64,000 nt of DNA from Nocardia jejuensis NBRC 103114 (GTDB lineage: Bacteria; Actinomycetota; Actinomycetes; Mycobacteriales; Mycobacteriaceae): the NCBI RefSeq assembly GCF_001613145.1, contig NZ_BDBU01000019.1, forward strand, positions 124,001 through 188,000. Reading direction: 5' to 3'. The position numbers and the translations under genes were made by a program. Within the stretch, counting starts at the first letter, position 1. Each line of letters starts with the position of its first letter. The notes below the pieces were generated by a model. That model had not been told where the DNA came from, searched no databases, and was given only the letters and a program-made list of their open reading frames with translations. This document shows positions 18,779 to 28,151 of this stretch, in pieces.

Positions 18779-19183
18779 ATGGCAAACTCAATACAGGATT
18801 CATGGCGAAGAGAGGCTATCTACGCACTCGATGCCATGATCAACCGCGACCACTCCCGAGCGCGCAACCATATCGCGCGCTTGCTGGCTTGCGGGCCCTC
18901 AATCGTCGTCGTCCAAGCATGTGCGCTATGGATCGACGAACTACTCAACGTCGTCACGCGTCCCGCCACGCTGCTGGTCGTCCCTGAGTTATCTCCCGCG
19001 GATATGCCTTCTCTTCAGGCCTCGGATCTCTGGGCGCTCCGGCTGATCGCCGCACGCGCGAACCAAGACACCGAGGCGGCCCGACAGTTGTTCCTTGAGG
19101 CACCCCACGATCCGGGCGTCTTTCTCGAGCGAACGGTCGCGGTCTTGACGTTGGTTGCGTGGAAGTTGGCGTCCTCGAGATGA
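18779..19183 (+). CDS. Hypothetical helical protein (134 aa)
   Basis: The ATG at 18779 follows GGGCAGG at a good distance. The product starts MANSIQDSWRREAIYALDAM and is helical throughout, with alternating leucines and alanines (ARLLACGPSIVVVQACALWI, DLWALRLIAARANQDTEAAR), reminiscent of a small TPR- or HEPN-like helical bundle, although no catalytic motif is seen. There is no signal peptide. The frame is open further upstream (to 18662) but that part looks non-coding. A very long perfect inverted repeat lies 340 bases downstream. Function unknown. Confidence 0.5.
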   Translation: MANSIQDSWRREAIYALDAMINRDHSRARNHIARLLACGPSIVVVQACALWIDELLNVVTRPATLLVVPELSPADMPSLQASDLWALRLIAARANQDTEAARQLFLEAPHDPGVFLERTVAVLTLVAWKLASSR

Positions 19184-19521
19184 TTCCGCTTAAGCCTTCC
19201 GCAACCGTGGTCGTGTAGACCCGCAAGTTCCCCTGCCATAGTTCCGCAGGAGATCGGCGATCACGCGCCGTGTGCTCGGTTGGCCGCGGCGAGTGCAGCT
19301 CACGTCCAGTTGCGGCCTATTATCGGAAGAGTCCGCGCGACGACTCCGAGGCCCGGATCCGGCAAACTTTGCCGTGAAGCCGCCCCGGTTGGGTCCCGGA
19401 TGTGCGCACCCGAATCGAGTGGCTCGAATTCCCTTGCCCGCCAAGGACGATGAGCGTGGTCCGCGCACGAAACAGCTTGCCGACGCGACCTGAAGCTGCC
19501 TAACGGGAGTTCATGGAAATG

Positions 19522-19582
19522 AGGCCCCCGAGACCTGCTTCGATACGTCACAGTGACGTATCGAAGCAGGTCTCGGGGGCCT
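19522..19582. repeat. 30-bp perfect inverted repeat with one-base centre
   Basis: Arms 19522-19551 and 19553-19582 are perfectly complementary around a single A (centre ...GTCAC A GTGAC...). The outer end is AGGCCCCCGAGACC. A 61-base near-palindrome of this length and perfection is far beyond an ordinary terminator. It lies between a plus-strand orphan gene and a minus-strand exported protein gene with hundreds of bases on each side. Confidence 0.85.
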
Positions 19583-20000
19583 GCGCGCCAAAGTCTTTGG
19601 AAGAACATGCCAGACTGTCTCGACCCCGCCGCAGTGACCACTGTCGGCCTCTGCCTCACCAACGAGTGAGCGCTGAACCGTGGCCCTGCCACCTTATCCG
19701 CCATGGCCACCTAGCCACGATCAACTCCGTAGCAACACCGATAATCTACCTTATGTCAATCTAATTCAGGATGCGGGTCCCTCGCGCCCACTCACCGATT
19801 CGCCCGGCGGACCGCACCGAACAGCGCAGGTTCAAATTGGAGAGTCGCGCCAAAACGGCACGGACACACGAGCTTTGCACTGTTCAGTCAGCCAGTCGGC
19901 GTACTCGACCGAGCAAACTTCTGGCCCACCCAATCGTTGAGGTCAGCCAAGTCGCCACACCTATACAGCACCGGATGCCCGAAGCTACGTGCGGCCGAAG

Positions 20001-20029
20001 GCAAACCCGTCCAGGTGGAGCGGGTTTGC
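20001..20029 (-). terminator. Hairpin terminator of the 20090-20506 gene
   Basis: GCAAACCCG (20001-20009) pairs perfectly with CGGGTTTGC (20021-20029) around an 11-base loop. It starts 60 bases after the stop of the exported protein gene on the minus strand. Confidence 0.55.
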
Positions 20030-20089
20030 GTGTCCGCCTGGCAGCGGATCGTCTCCTGACGATCTCTGGTCACGGGCGAAGGCCTTCGG

Positions 20090-20506
20090 CTACCGGGCGA
20101 GTTGCCAGCGCGGTACACCATTGATGCTCTTGCAGAACATCTTGCGCCCCTGGGCATCTCCCCAGATATCGCCCTCCCCGATACAGTAGTCACCGGCCGA
20201 GACTGAGTGGTGCGGGTCGGTCGGCAGAATCCCTTCGGCCGGCCACCATACGAAAGCATCGGTGCCGCGGACCTGATCACAGTAGACGGTCTGCCCGGTC
20301 GAGGTCTTCGCGGTCGCGCGGGTCGGCGCGTACGTCGACCCGCAGTACGCGCCGATCGTGACAGTATCCTGGGTTGGTTCCTGCTGCGCGGGTTGAACAG
20401 GCACAGCGGGTTCGCTCCCGAAGCTGCCGGTCGGCAGCGCTGCCGCATTCGAACCGCCAACGATCACGAACGCGACTGTGGTCGCGACGATCAACTGAGT
20501 GCGCAT
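20090..20506 (-). CDS. Small exported protein with four cysteines
   Basis: The 138-residue product has a clear Sec signal peptide (MRTQLIVATTVAFVIVGGSN, cut probably after AAA or ALP near residue 22-25), a Pro/Gln-rich linker and a compact C-terminal region with four cysteines (CGSTY, VYCDQ, DYCIGEG, MFCKS) that could form two disulfides. Aromatic residues around FVWWPAEG and GDIWGD suggest a small stable fold. GGGGAGA close to the ATG supports the start. Proteins of this kind are found as short secreted antigens in Nocardia and mycobacteria; I do not recognise a named family. Confidence 0.68.
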   Translation of the reverse strand: MRTQLIVATTVAFVIVGGSNAAALPTGSFGSEPAVPVQPAQQEPTQDTVTIGAYCGSTYAPTRATAKTSTGQTVYCDQVRGTDAFVWWPAEGILPTDPHHSVSAGDYCIGEGDIWGDAQGRKMFCKSINGVPRWQLAR

Positions 20507-20717
20507 GTCTCCCCAAGATACCTACCGGAGCACCATCTGTCCTGGCATGCCTGGACAGACAGCCGCGCTGACGTCGACTACCGTACGCGCGGGCGTTAGC
20601 GCAGACCTCGACAATATTAAACAAACCAAGCAGTACGTATGACTGTCGGAGACGCACAGGCGGCAGACCGTTGTGGCGGTGGACGGTCCCCGATCCAAAC
20701 ACCGATGTCCTCACGCC

Positions 20718-21071
20718 CTATGCCAAGGTAATTCCGTATCGGTCCAGCTCATAACTGGCAACCGCTACAACCGCCAGCAGGGGAATCGACAATAGTGGCC
20801 ACACCACCACGACGCGCCGAGACCGCCAACTCCACACCATCAGCACGGCCACAACGACAACGCCAACACACGTCGCGCAAGCCATCACACCTGCGCCCAT
20901 ACCCACGAAGGAATTGCACCCATCTCCACAGCCGCCCGACTCTCCATCAGGTGTCTGGAAAAAGCCCAACATCAACGTCGTGGACATCCCAGTGAAAAAG
21001 ATGCCCAGAAGCAGCATTACCGCAGCAGCGAGATCGGCTGCGCGCCAACCGGATCGAATACCACTCTTCAC
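20718..21071 (-). CDS. Small membrane protein (three transmembrane segments)
   Basis: The 117-residue product starts MKSGIRSGWRAADLAAAVML and has three hydrophobic segments (about residues 12-36, 54-80 and 86-107). A loop between the first and second segments contains GGCGDGC, two cysteines likely outside the membrane. A basic stretch WSWRSRRVVV separates segments two and three. No family is recognised. It follows no clear operon partner; the exported protein gene lies 211 bases further on the same strand. Confidence 0.6.
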   Translation of the reverse strand: MKSGIRSGWRAADLAAAVMLLLGIFFTGMSTTLMLGFFQTPDGESGGCGDGCNSFVGMGAGVMACATCVGVVVVAVLMVWSWRSRRVVVVWPLLSIPLLAVVAVASYELDRYGITLA

Positions 21072-21910
21072 GGCAACACCATAGCTTTACGGAACACCCA
21101 TCCACACTTCCCTGTGTTGGGAAGTTTGCTCTTTCGTGACAATAGCTATGCCTACTCGGCTCTGCGTGCAGAACCACTGACTCGCCCGGACGGCGCCCGG
21201 GTCCGATCGTCGAAGTCACGAACCGCGGCTGGTTGGATGCCGAATCTGCACACCTACACCACATGACCGATATCAGGTAGTTCCACGCCCGGCATCGCCT
21301 TGAATCGGCCATCTCGAACTGGTTCGATCTGCACGAATCACTCGAATCAGGCCTCACTTCGTCAGGCTCCATCCGGGCGTATTCGGTTCTGCGCGGCAAC
21401 TCGGGCCGGCCTCCTGAGGCCTCCGCGCCCTCCGCCGATGGTCGCGATTGCCGTCTGTCCACCTTGGTCCGGAAGACGGCAACTGAATGCTGACCACCGG
21501 AAATTTCGAATCAACACCCCATGCCCGCGAGGCATATCGCAGTCGATTCATGAATCGACAATCCTTAGCTGGAATCGCCCCCAATTATCTCGAGCCTGAG
21601 GTGAACACGGCAACTGGACAATATCCTGAGGCTTGTGGGTAGTCGAAAATTTGCGGTTGAACCCAACTCGGCGAGAAGCCTATAGAGGTCTGGCTGTGCG
21701 GGTGGTGTGTTGGTGGACGAGACGCTGAAAACGCCGAGTCGTCGGTGATGATATTACATGATCTGTTGCAGGAGAACGTATCTCGTCCTGAGTGCGGACA
21801 CGCGTCAAGGGTCTTCCCACGGCTGGAAACTGCGAAGAAAACAATCAATTGACTGCGTTGCTAGTGTCGGCAACCCGTACGAGTATCCCCAGTACAAGAG
21901 GACGCGATCG
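21072..21910. other. 839 bp without a supported gene, upstream of histidine decarboxylase
   Basis: Open frames here lack family character. The frame of the decarboxylase is open back to 21758 but the added residues do not look like enzyme sequence. The stretch presumably carries the promoter and control region of the decarboxylase. No inverted repeat stands out. Confidence 0.45.
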
Positions 21911-23080
21911 GTGAACCAGGCGGTACCAGTGGCTGCTTCAGTCGCAGATGTATTCAGAATCGACCGGTTCGCTCGGGCCGATGAAGAATTACTAGATCAA
22001 CTCGACGAATTCATAGCGGCGATGCGGGCGCAGAAACCCTACGTGCTCGGGTATCCGGGAAATCTCGATTTCGACTACCGCAGACTGGGCGGCTTACTGG
22101 GAATTCTTTCCAACAACGTCGGCGACCCAGGTAGCTATGAATACCCTGCGGCGGGATCCAAAGCGATGGAACGCGCCGTCGTCGAATTCATGACGCAGCT
22201 CGCGAATGGCGATCCCTACGAGACCTATGGTTACGTCGCGTCCGGAGGGACCGAAGCCAACCAGTTCGGTCTCGATCGTGGCTGCACACTGCTGCCGGCA
22301 GCGAAAATCTACTGCAGTGCCGCAGCCCACTACTCGATCCGCAAGAACGCAAGGCTGATGCGCAAGCCGTTGGTGGTCATCCCTTCCGACTACACCGGAC
22401 GGATGGATGTCGATGCCCTTGCGCATCAATGCAGGCAAGAACACGGTCGAGGGGCTGTGGTGGTGGCAACGATCGGAACGACCATGACCGGCGCGATCGA
22501 CGATGTCGGCGCGATCGCGGCAGCCGCAGCGCACGCCGGAGAAGTCTACATCCATGCAGACGCAGCACTGAGCGGACTCATCCTTCCTTTCACGCCCTGG
22601 CGGAACACATGGGGCTTCGGGCACCGCGATGTCGGCAGCATCGCTATCAGTGCACACAAACTACTGGGTATGCCGGTCCCGTGTGCACTGGCGCTGTGCC
22701 GGTGGGAGTTCGTCGACCCACAAGTGGAGGGCGAGTACGTCGGAGTTACCGACGCCACTCTGGGATGCTCACGCAGCGGCCTGGCCAGCGCACTCATCTG
22801 GTATTCGCTGGCACGAAAAGGCGCGACCGGGTTGGCCAGAAACGCCCACCAGGCGCTCGACACAGCCGAGTACGCCGCAGGGCGACTCGATGAAGCAGGA
22901 CTCCACCCGATACTTCTTTCGGCCTCGATCACCGTGACGTTCGACCGGCCCGATGAGTGGATCTGCCACAAATACCATCTAGCCACCGAAGGCGACCGAG
23001 CACACATCGTCACCGTTCCCCACGTCACCGAGTCGGTCATCGACGAGATGTGCCTCGATATCATCGGAAGTCGTCCATAA
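21911..23080 (+). CDS. hdc: Pyridoxal-phosphate histidine decarboxylase
   Basis: The 389-residue product is a group II PLP decarboxylase of the bacterial histidine decarboxylase type, which converts histidine to histamine and CO2; it is close to the usual 378-residue length. Visible features: YGYVASGGTEANQ (106-118, phosphate-binding loop), H140 in AAHYSIRKNA (ring-stacking His), ATIGTTMTGAIDDV, HADAALSG with D217, and the PLP lysine K250 in SAHKLLGMPVPCA. I chose the GTG at 21911 because AAGAGGA precedes it. A serine decarboxylase or other amino-acid substrate cannot be excluded. No transporter for histidine/histamine exchange is adjacent; an MFS gene lies 5.4 kb away. Confidence 0.85.
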   Translation: MNQAVPVAASVADVFRIDRFARADEELLDQLDEFIAAMRAQKPYVLGYPGNLDFDYRRLGGLLGILSNNVGDPGSYEYPAAGSKAMERAVVEFMTQLANGDPYETYGYVASGGTEANQFGLDRGCTLLPAAKIYCSAAAHYSIRKNARLMRKPLVVIPSDYTGRMDVDALAHQCRQEHGRGAVVVATIGTTMTGAIDDVGAIAAAAAHAGEVYIHADAALSGLILPFTPWRNTWGFGHRDVGSIAISAHKLLGMPVPCALALCRWEFVDPQVEGEYVGVTDATLGCSRSGLASALIWYSLARKGATGLARNAHQALDTAEYAAGRLDEAGLHPILLSASITVTFDRPDEWICHKYHLATEGDRAHIVTVPHVTESVIDEMCLDIIGSRP

Positions 23081-23241
23081 CAGCGGACCTCGCCGAACCC
23101 GATCACGATCACCAGCCCGACTGAAGGAATCTGCCGCACACGCGTCAAACCACGCACATCCCAATCCTCGTACATCAGACCGCAGGCCAGTCGTACGATC
23201 CCCCACCCACACCTCAGAAGACCCTGTGTGAGCGCCTCAAA

Positions 23242-23466
23242 CTAGTACACGACCAAATCCCGAACACCCACAATCGGTCCTGAAGGGCCGACTACCTCGA
23301 CAACCGTGAATGCACAGTCATGGTCTGACACGAGTCGCTCGCATCCGCCCGGAAAGATCGCCGGCCCAGAGCGTGCCACTGGGACACCATCCGCGAACCA
23401 GCAGAGAACCTCCTCGCACGACAGTCTCGGACGGATACCCCACAAGCTGGCCGCCATCGTCCCCAA
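23242..23466 (-). pseudogene. Possible remnant or small ORF of an exported Cys-containing protein
   Basis: A 75-codon frame starts MGTMAASLWGIRPRLSCEEV and ends SGPIVGVRDLVVY, with a pattern of Cys, Trp and aliphatic beta-strand residues (CWFADGVPVARSG, FPGGCERLVSDHDCAFTVVE) that looks like real protein. The same frame continues upstream of a single TGA (23473-23475) for a further 68 residues with similar character, so this may be one gene broken by a nonsense codon. No convincing signal peptide remains. The rest of 23081-23703 holds nothing I can support. Confidence 0.3.
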
Positions 23467-23703
23467 TACGACTCACCGGGGGCAAATCATGACCCGGCAG
23501 ACACGCAGTACACGACGAGTCGGACAGCCGTGGGCCATGAATTCCATAGTGGCACTGGCATATTCGGTCCCGTGCCCAACTGGCGCGAATGCGGTTCCGG
23601 CCTCGCGATTCGACACCCCAAGGTCCTCGGCCCCTGAACACAGGGGGTAGAACCCGCCAACCACGCTCGAGGCCGGCACCGGAATCGCCGCTATGCTCCG
23701 CTG

Positions 23704-24750
23704 GTGATCGAAGGCACCATTCCGACCCGTGTCGCAGCACTGATCCGGACGACCGCCCTCAACGTCGGTGTCACGCCCGCGGAACTGGACGCGATCATTC
23801 CCACTGTGGATCCGGCGTCACTGGCCGACGACCTCGTCCGAGTTCCCACCGAATGGGCGTGGCGAGCATGGGAACTCATCGACGCCAGCGCAGGAATCGG
23901 ATCAGGGCTGTTGGCAACCGACATTGCCGACCGCCGCGGACTGTATGTGTGGGACTACCCATTCATCAGCGGCCCCATCCTCGGTGACAGTGCGCGCAAC
24001 GCGCTGGGCGTGCGCGGAGTGGTTGCCGATCCGAGCATCGGCTGGGTGGTGATGCAGAATGGACGGCTGCTCACTGTGCGCGACACCGTCGCGATCGATC
24101 CCGATCCGCTGCTCGCCCCCCTCGAGGAGTTCATGCTCTCGATCATGCTCCGCCGCGTTCGCGCAGCAACGCGGCGGTACCTGGTTCCTGACCGAGTCGC
24201 ATTCAGCCACCGTGCCAGCAACCGCTACAACTACCTCGTCGATGAGTTCGGCACCAGCCATATCGAATTCGGTTGCCCCTGTGCCGAGATCACGTTCCTC
24301 GACGCCGGCACTCTATCCACCCAGACCACCCCGGACCTGGGTGCGATGCTGCGCCACTACGCAGAAATAGTGCTGGCCGCGTCTAACCCTGCACCGAGCT
24401 GGCGACAGAACCTACGCGCCACCATCACCATCGCCCTACGCGAAGGCGACCTCACGATCGACGAAGCGGCCCAGAGTATGGCCATGAGCGCACGCACGCT
24501 ACAACGTCGGCTTCACGAGATGGGAACCAGCTGGCGTCACGAACTCGAGTCGATTCGCTACGAACAAGCATCACGGCTCATGCGCGACACCAACCTGCCC
24601 ATCCAGTCGGTCGCCGCTCGCCTGGGCTATGCCGACGCTCGCACCCTGCGCCGTGCCATCAGACGCTGGACAGGCCAAGGCACGGACGAGTTTCGGCGGC
24701 GCCTCCACGACCGCAACGCGCTCGGAACCAACGCGAACGTCGCCGGCTAG
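23704..24750 (+). CDS. AraC-family transcriptional regulator (third paralogue)
   Basis: The 348-residue protein repeats the architecture of the two regulators at 12.5-14.7 kb: an Arabinose_bd-type sensor (GLYVWDYPFISGPILGDSAR, then FSHRASNRYNYLVDEFGTSH) and a C-terminal AraC domain (MAMSARTLQRRLHEMGTSW, VAARLGYADARTLRRAIRRW, TGQGTDEFRRR). The start is a GTG. It is convergent with the alpha/beta hydrolase gene and 620 bases after histidine decarboxylase, so either could be its target; nothing in the sequence decides this. Confidence 0.85.
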   Translation: MIEGTIPTRVAALIRTTALNVGVTPAELDAIIPTVDPASLADDLVRVPTEWAWRAWELIDASAGIGSGLLATDIADRRGLYVWDYPFISGPILGDSARNALGVRGVVADPSIGWVVMQNGRLLTVRDTVAIDPDPLLAPLEEFMLSIMLRRVRAATRRYLVPDRVAFSHRASNRYNYLVDEFGTSHIEFGCPCAEITFLDAGTLSTQTTPDLGAMLRHYAEIVLAASNPAPSWRQNLRATITIALREGDLTIDEAAQSMAMSARTLQRRLHEMGTSWRHELESIRYEQASRLMRDTNLPIQSVAARLGYADARTLRRAIRRWTGQGTDEFRRRLHDRNALGTNANVAG

Positions 24751-24860
24751 AACCCCACCACGGCAACACCCCACCGAACGCGACCGCACTGCATTACCGC
24801 CAACAGCCCGCGTGAACCGCACTCGCGATGTTCACACGTTCCTCGACGCCGCACTCGACA

Positions 24861-25754
24861 CTAGTGTTCGGCGCACCCGGCCAAGAATCGCAGGGCAAGT
24901 TCGGCGACTCGTTCCGGCGCATCCACATGTGGATGGTGACCCGAACTCTTCGCCACCACGACCGTACCGAGTCCAACGGGCATGCGTGCTGCGATCGCGA
25001 GCCCCTCGGCCTCCGGGTCTGGAAACTCCGGATCCCTCGTGCCCATGATGATCAATGTCGGCCGGATCATGTTCGGCAACTGCGCTTCGGCATCTGCGGG
25101 GGTGGACTCGATCGCCTTGAGCAGTTCAGCGAATCGTCCTGGCGCGCACAAACTCTCCGACAGCTCGGCAACGTACTCGCGATAGTCCGCAGGCTTGACC
25201 GGATACGTCACATTCAGGTACTTCAACCACTGTTTCGGGCTCTCGCAGAACCGCGCCATCGACCGTCGCACCATGGCCCGGCAGTACCGCGGATTCATGA
25301 AGAGCGCAGACAGGGACACGGTTTGCGTCCTCGCCAGAGGGTTCAGCGCGATTACCCCGCGCACGAGCCCCGGGGCCCGCGCTGCGGCGATCACGGCGGC
25401 CCCGCCGGAAAAGCCATGGCCGATGATGACAGCAGGTCCACCGAACACTCGGATAACCTCCACGAGGTCTCCCGCGATATCGGTGCGCGAGATGGCATCC
25501 CCACCATCGAACGACGTCCAATACATACTCGATTCGCCATGCCCACGCAGATCCACAGTGACCACCCGAAAACCGCTAGAGGCCAGTATCGGTGCCAGAA
25601 ACCGATACACGTGCCGTAGATCGCCGATCCCCGGTGACATCACCACCAAGGGCCCCTCCCCCGCCACGTCATACGCAATCCGCCCCTCGCCGATAGTCAG
25701 AATCCGGGTCGCGCAAACACTCCTCCGATCGCGAAGGCTCCCAGGATTGTCCAC
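24861..25754 (-). CDS. Alpha/beta hydrolase fold protein
   Basis: A 297-residue protein of the alpha/beta hydrolase superfamily. Visible motifs: GEGPLVVMSPGIGDLRHVYR (oxyanion region), VDLRGHGES, the nucleophile elbow AVIIGHGFSGGAAV, a possible acid in GTRDPEFPDPEAEG and a C-terminal histidine pair SSGHHPHVDAPERV. At the elbow the usual GHS is GHG, so the Ser in GFSGG would have to serve as nucleophile; this still fits G-x-S-x-G. Starts with GTG at 25754. No signal peptide. Substrate unknown; it may be an esterase, epoxide hydrolase-like or carbon-carbon hydrolase. Confidence 0.82.
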   Translation of the reverse strand: MDNPGSLRDRRSVCATRILTIGEGRIAYDVAGEGPLVVMSPGIGDLRHVYRFLAPILASSGFRVVTVDLRGHGESSMYWTSFDGGDAISRTDIAGDLVEVIRVFGGPAVIIGHGFSGGAAVIAAARAPGLVRGVIALNPLARTQTVSLSALFMNPRYCRAMVRRSMARFCESPKQWLKYLNVTYPVKPADYREYVAELSESLCAPGRFAELLKAIESTPADAEAQLPNMIRPTLIIMGTRDPEFPDPEAEGLAIAARMPVGLGTVVVAKSSGHHPHVDAPERVAELALRFLAGCAEH

Positions 25755-26461
25755 AATGAGGTCCTAACTGCCACAAAACACCGCCTGGACGGCATTATTT
25801 GCTCGCGCCCCGACGCTTCCTGCGTAAGAGAAATAGTTACCGACACCGTATGCGCAGCCTCACCCGAACCCAGGTAGCCGAAAGCGCCGACAAGGGGGTT
25901 GAATACGCCATGGGTACTCGAACATCGGGAACTGCAACCCGAGCGCGCCGGCAACCGAGCCGCGCCACCGCATGACAACTACCGTGCAAGAATCGCCCGC
26001 AGTTGTTATGCCTAGGCCAGACCACACGAAGGAAGGAGACCCTCGAGCAAGCACGAACCTTACGTGGCGACAGTCGAACAGGCCCGATGCGTCTGCGGCG
26101 ACTCACACAGGACGCCTTAGACCATTGCGCGAGCGATCACATCGCAGAAGTTGCGAGCTCGGCACCGCCGCTGATGCTCTCGGCCCCTGGAGCGCGCCGA
26201 ACCCTGAGCCCTCACCCCGAGACCGCCTTCCTCACGCACAATGTGCGCCAGGAAATGAGCGACTCCGTGACGGGCAACCGCTGCCTCGTCCTGCAGTATC
26301 AGCGACAGGGTACGGTCTCGGCCAGTGTCCTACCTACAAAGCTTCTGAGTTGTGTGCCCCGGCACAGAGACACGACACCGAACCGTCCCCGCCGATGAAA
26401 TCCTCCAAGAGTCGCACAGCTGATCCCCGAGCCGTAGACCGGCGATCCCGGTGCGAATACC
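25755..26461. other. About 700 bp without an intact gene
   Basis: No frame is convincing on either strand. It lies between the hydrolase gene and an aminotransferase relic on the same strand and may be the rest of a decayed locus. Confidence 0.4.
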
Positions 26462-26689
26462 AGCAAGACCGGCGATGACAGCATCATTCGAGGCACGGGC
26501 ACCGACGGTGATCCGAATACCTGTCGAATAGCGCCTCACCCCGCTCCCCGCAACAGCACACTCTTGTGCAACGCGACGGATGCCAACACGATCGCACCGC
26601 GGAAGAAAGACATGATTCGCCGAACTATCGGGCACGACAGAGCCCAGCCCTCGAAGGGCCGGCGAGGGCCGATCGCGCACACCGACGAT
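26462..26689 (-). pseudogene. Relic of a HisC-type aminotransferase (C-terminal part)
   Basis: The minus-strand frame contains a stretch matching the end of histidinol-phosphate/aromatic aminotransferases: VRDRPSPALRGLGSVVPDSS, then ANHVFLP, and GVRRYSTGIRITVGARASND followed by AVIAGLAG. This follows the family order (PxSxANFVxLP ... GIRITVGxxxEND). Nothing upstream encodes the PLP lysine motif or the large domain, so only about 75 residues survive. It is a decayed fragment, not a working gene. A complete homologue lies at 45569-46669. Confidence 0.6.
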
Positions 26690-26795
26690 CACGTGGACCA
26701 CGTTCAACGAGTTCACCCTCAATCGTGCAGCACGCAACCCGTGCTGCGACCTCGGCCGGGCCGACCGGTCGATGGCCTCTAGTTTGGTCTCGTTG

Positions 26796-28151
26796 TCAAC
26801 ATTTCTTCTGTCCCACGACGACTGCCATGCCTTTGTATCCTTTGCGTGCGGACACATTGCCTCCACGCGGGATCATGCGATACCGACACTCACCATACTC
26901 CTCGTACTTCTGACGTATTTGATCCATGGTCAGGCCCACCGCAGGGAAAAAAGTGTCCGAACCCGCAAAATACCCTCTGGAGCCGATCATATGCGCGATA
27001 ACAAAGAGACCGTTCGGTTTTACAGAAGCCATCAGTGTTGTGGTGGCACGGTCGAACTCGCTCACTCTGTCAGTTATCGATTCACCGACAAAGAAAGACA
27101 TAACCATGTCGTATCTATTCGGCTCCAACTCGTATATGTTTCCCTTCCGCACCGATGCCGATCGCCGCACCGTTCCGAGGTCGGCGGGGTATCCGAGACT
27201 GCGAATGTACTCTTCAAACCCTTCCCAGACAGCGCTATGGTCATTATTCTCGCCCTCGATGACCGCGCGAAGATACGCCAGATTTCGCTCCGCGATATCG
27301 ATCAGTTCGATCGTGCCGTCGTGTGGTATCAATGGGCTGGCCAATAGTGCCGGATACAGATTAGGGCCTACACCGATATCTGCCACAATCTTCGTGCTGA
27401 CTGGCTCGATTGTCATTTCCTGCAGCGCGGAAATGACAAATTCGATAATCTGCCTGTCTTCTGCCAGGAGGCTGCGTCCGTAATTTCGTGCGACGTACTC
27501 TTCTGCATCGAAGTCGTCCCAGTCGCTGTGAACGTCCTCCTGATGCTCGAAATATATATGCTCGATCCGTCTTGTCATCGACGAATAATCCGTCTGCGCA
27601 ATAATGTTGAGCGCATCCACCTCGGAAGTGACAAAGCAATCAGGCAAAATAGTCAGAAGAGCGTCGGAATAGAGTTTATCCGACCTGCCATAAATGCACG
27701 GAATGATCGGGTTTCCGAACGCGCCGAGTCGGAGGAGATACCACGTCGCCACAAGGGCCGAACATGGGTATCTTCCTCGAGTTCTATAATAGGAAACAAT
27801 TCTGCGCTTCAATTTACTGTCGGAAATCGAATCGATTACTGACCCGCAGTAATGTGCGATCTCCGATTCGAGAACCACAACATCTGGTACTGCGTCGTTC
27901 CGTTGGAGATTCAATAGGAACGCAGTCATGTCGAAACGATCGATCGAAACGCCAGTACTGTAGTCGTCGACCAGAACGACCCTGGAAGAAACGACTCCGT
28001 CAGGCAATCTGTGCAGCTCTGCGATACCGAGCCGGTGCTGTTTGGAGAATTGCTGATCAGTGTAGACGTGCGCGTACTCAATCCCCAGGATGCCATTGGA
28101 TTCGAGCAGTTCCGCGGCCGATATCTCTTCGCTCATGCCTCTGTTTCGCAT
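26796..28151 (-). CDS. Two-part protein with C-terminal NNMT/PNMT-like SAM methyltransferase
   Basis: The 451-residue protein has two halves. The C-terminal half (about 215-450) is a class I SAM methyltransferase related to the nicotinamide/phenylethanolamine N-methyltransferase group and the Streptomyces SCO2525-type proteins: YVARNYGRSLLAEDRQIIEF, the SAM motif VADIGVGPNLYPALL, IELIDIAERNLAYLR, and DMVMSFFVGESITDR. The N-terminal half (1-200) has VVLVDDYS and PDVVVLESEIAHYCG and reminds me of the separate SCO2522-type proteins; this link is from memory and tentative. Base composition is clearly lower in GC than the genome around it, suggesting acquisition. It is divergent from an MFS transporter. 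Small-molecule N-methylation is possible; histamine made by the decarboxylase 4 kb away is a candidate substrate but unproven. Confidence 0.65.
   Translation of the reverse strand: MRNRGMSEEISAAELLESNGILGIEYAHVYTDQQFSKQHRLGIAELHRLPDGVVSSRVVLVDDYSTGVSIDRFDMTAFLLNLQRNDAVPDVVVLESEIAHYCGSVIDSISDSKLKRRIVSYYRTRGRYPCSALVATWYLLRLGAFGNPIIPCIYGRSDKLYSDALLTILPDCFVTSEVDALNIIAQTDYSSMTRRIEHIYFEHQEDVHSDWDDFDAEEYVARNYGRSLLAEDRQIIEFVISALQEMTIEPVSTKIVADIGVGPNLYPALLASPLIPHDGTIELIDIAERNLAYLRAVIEGENNDHSAVWEGFEEYIRSLGYPADLGTVRRSASVRKGNIYELEPNRYDMVMSFFVGESITDRVSEFDRATTTLMASVKPNGLFVIAHMIGSRGYFAGSDTFFPAVGLTMDQIRQKYEEYGECRYRMIPRGGNVSARKGYKGMAVVVGQKKC

Larger units (their letters stand above)
19184..20089. other. 906 bp without a supported gene; contains two strong hairpins
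   Basis: No frame on either strand resembles a gene. The stretch contains a 30-bp perfect inverted repeat (19522-19582) and a 9-bp hairpin next to the following minus-strand gene. It is a candidate site of an old insertion or deletion. Confidence 0.5.
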
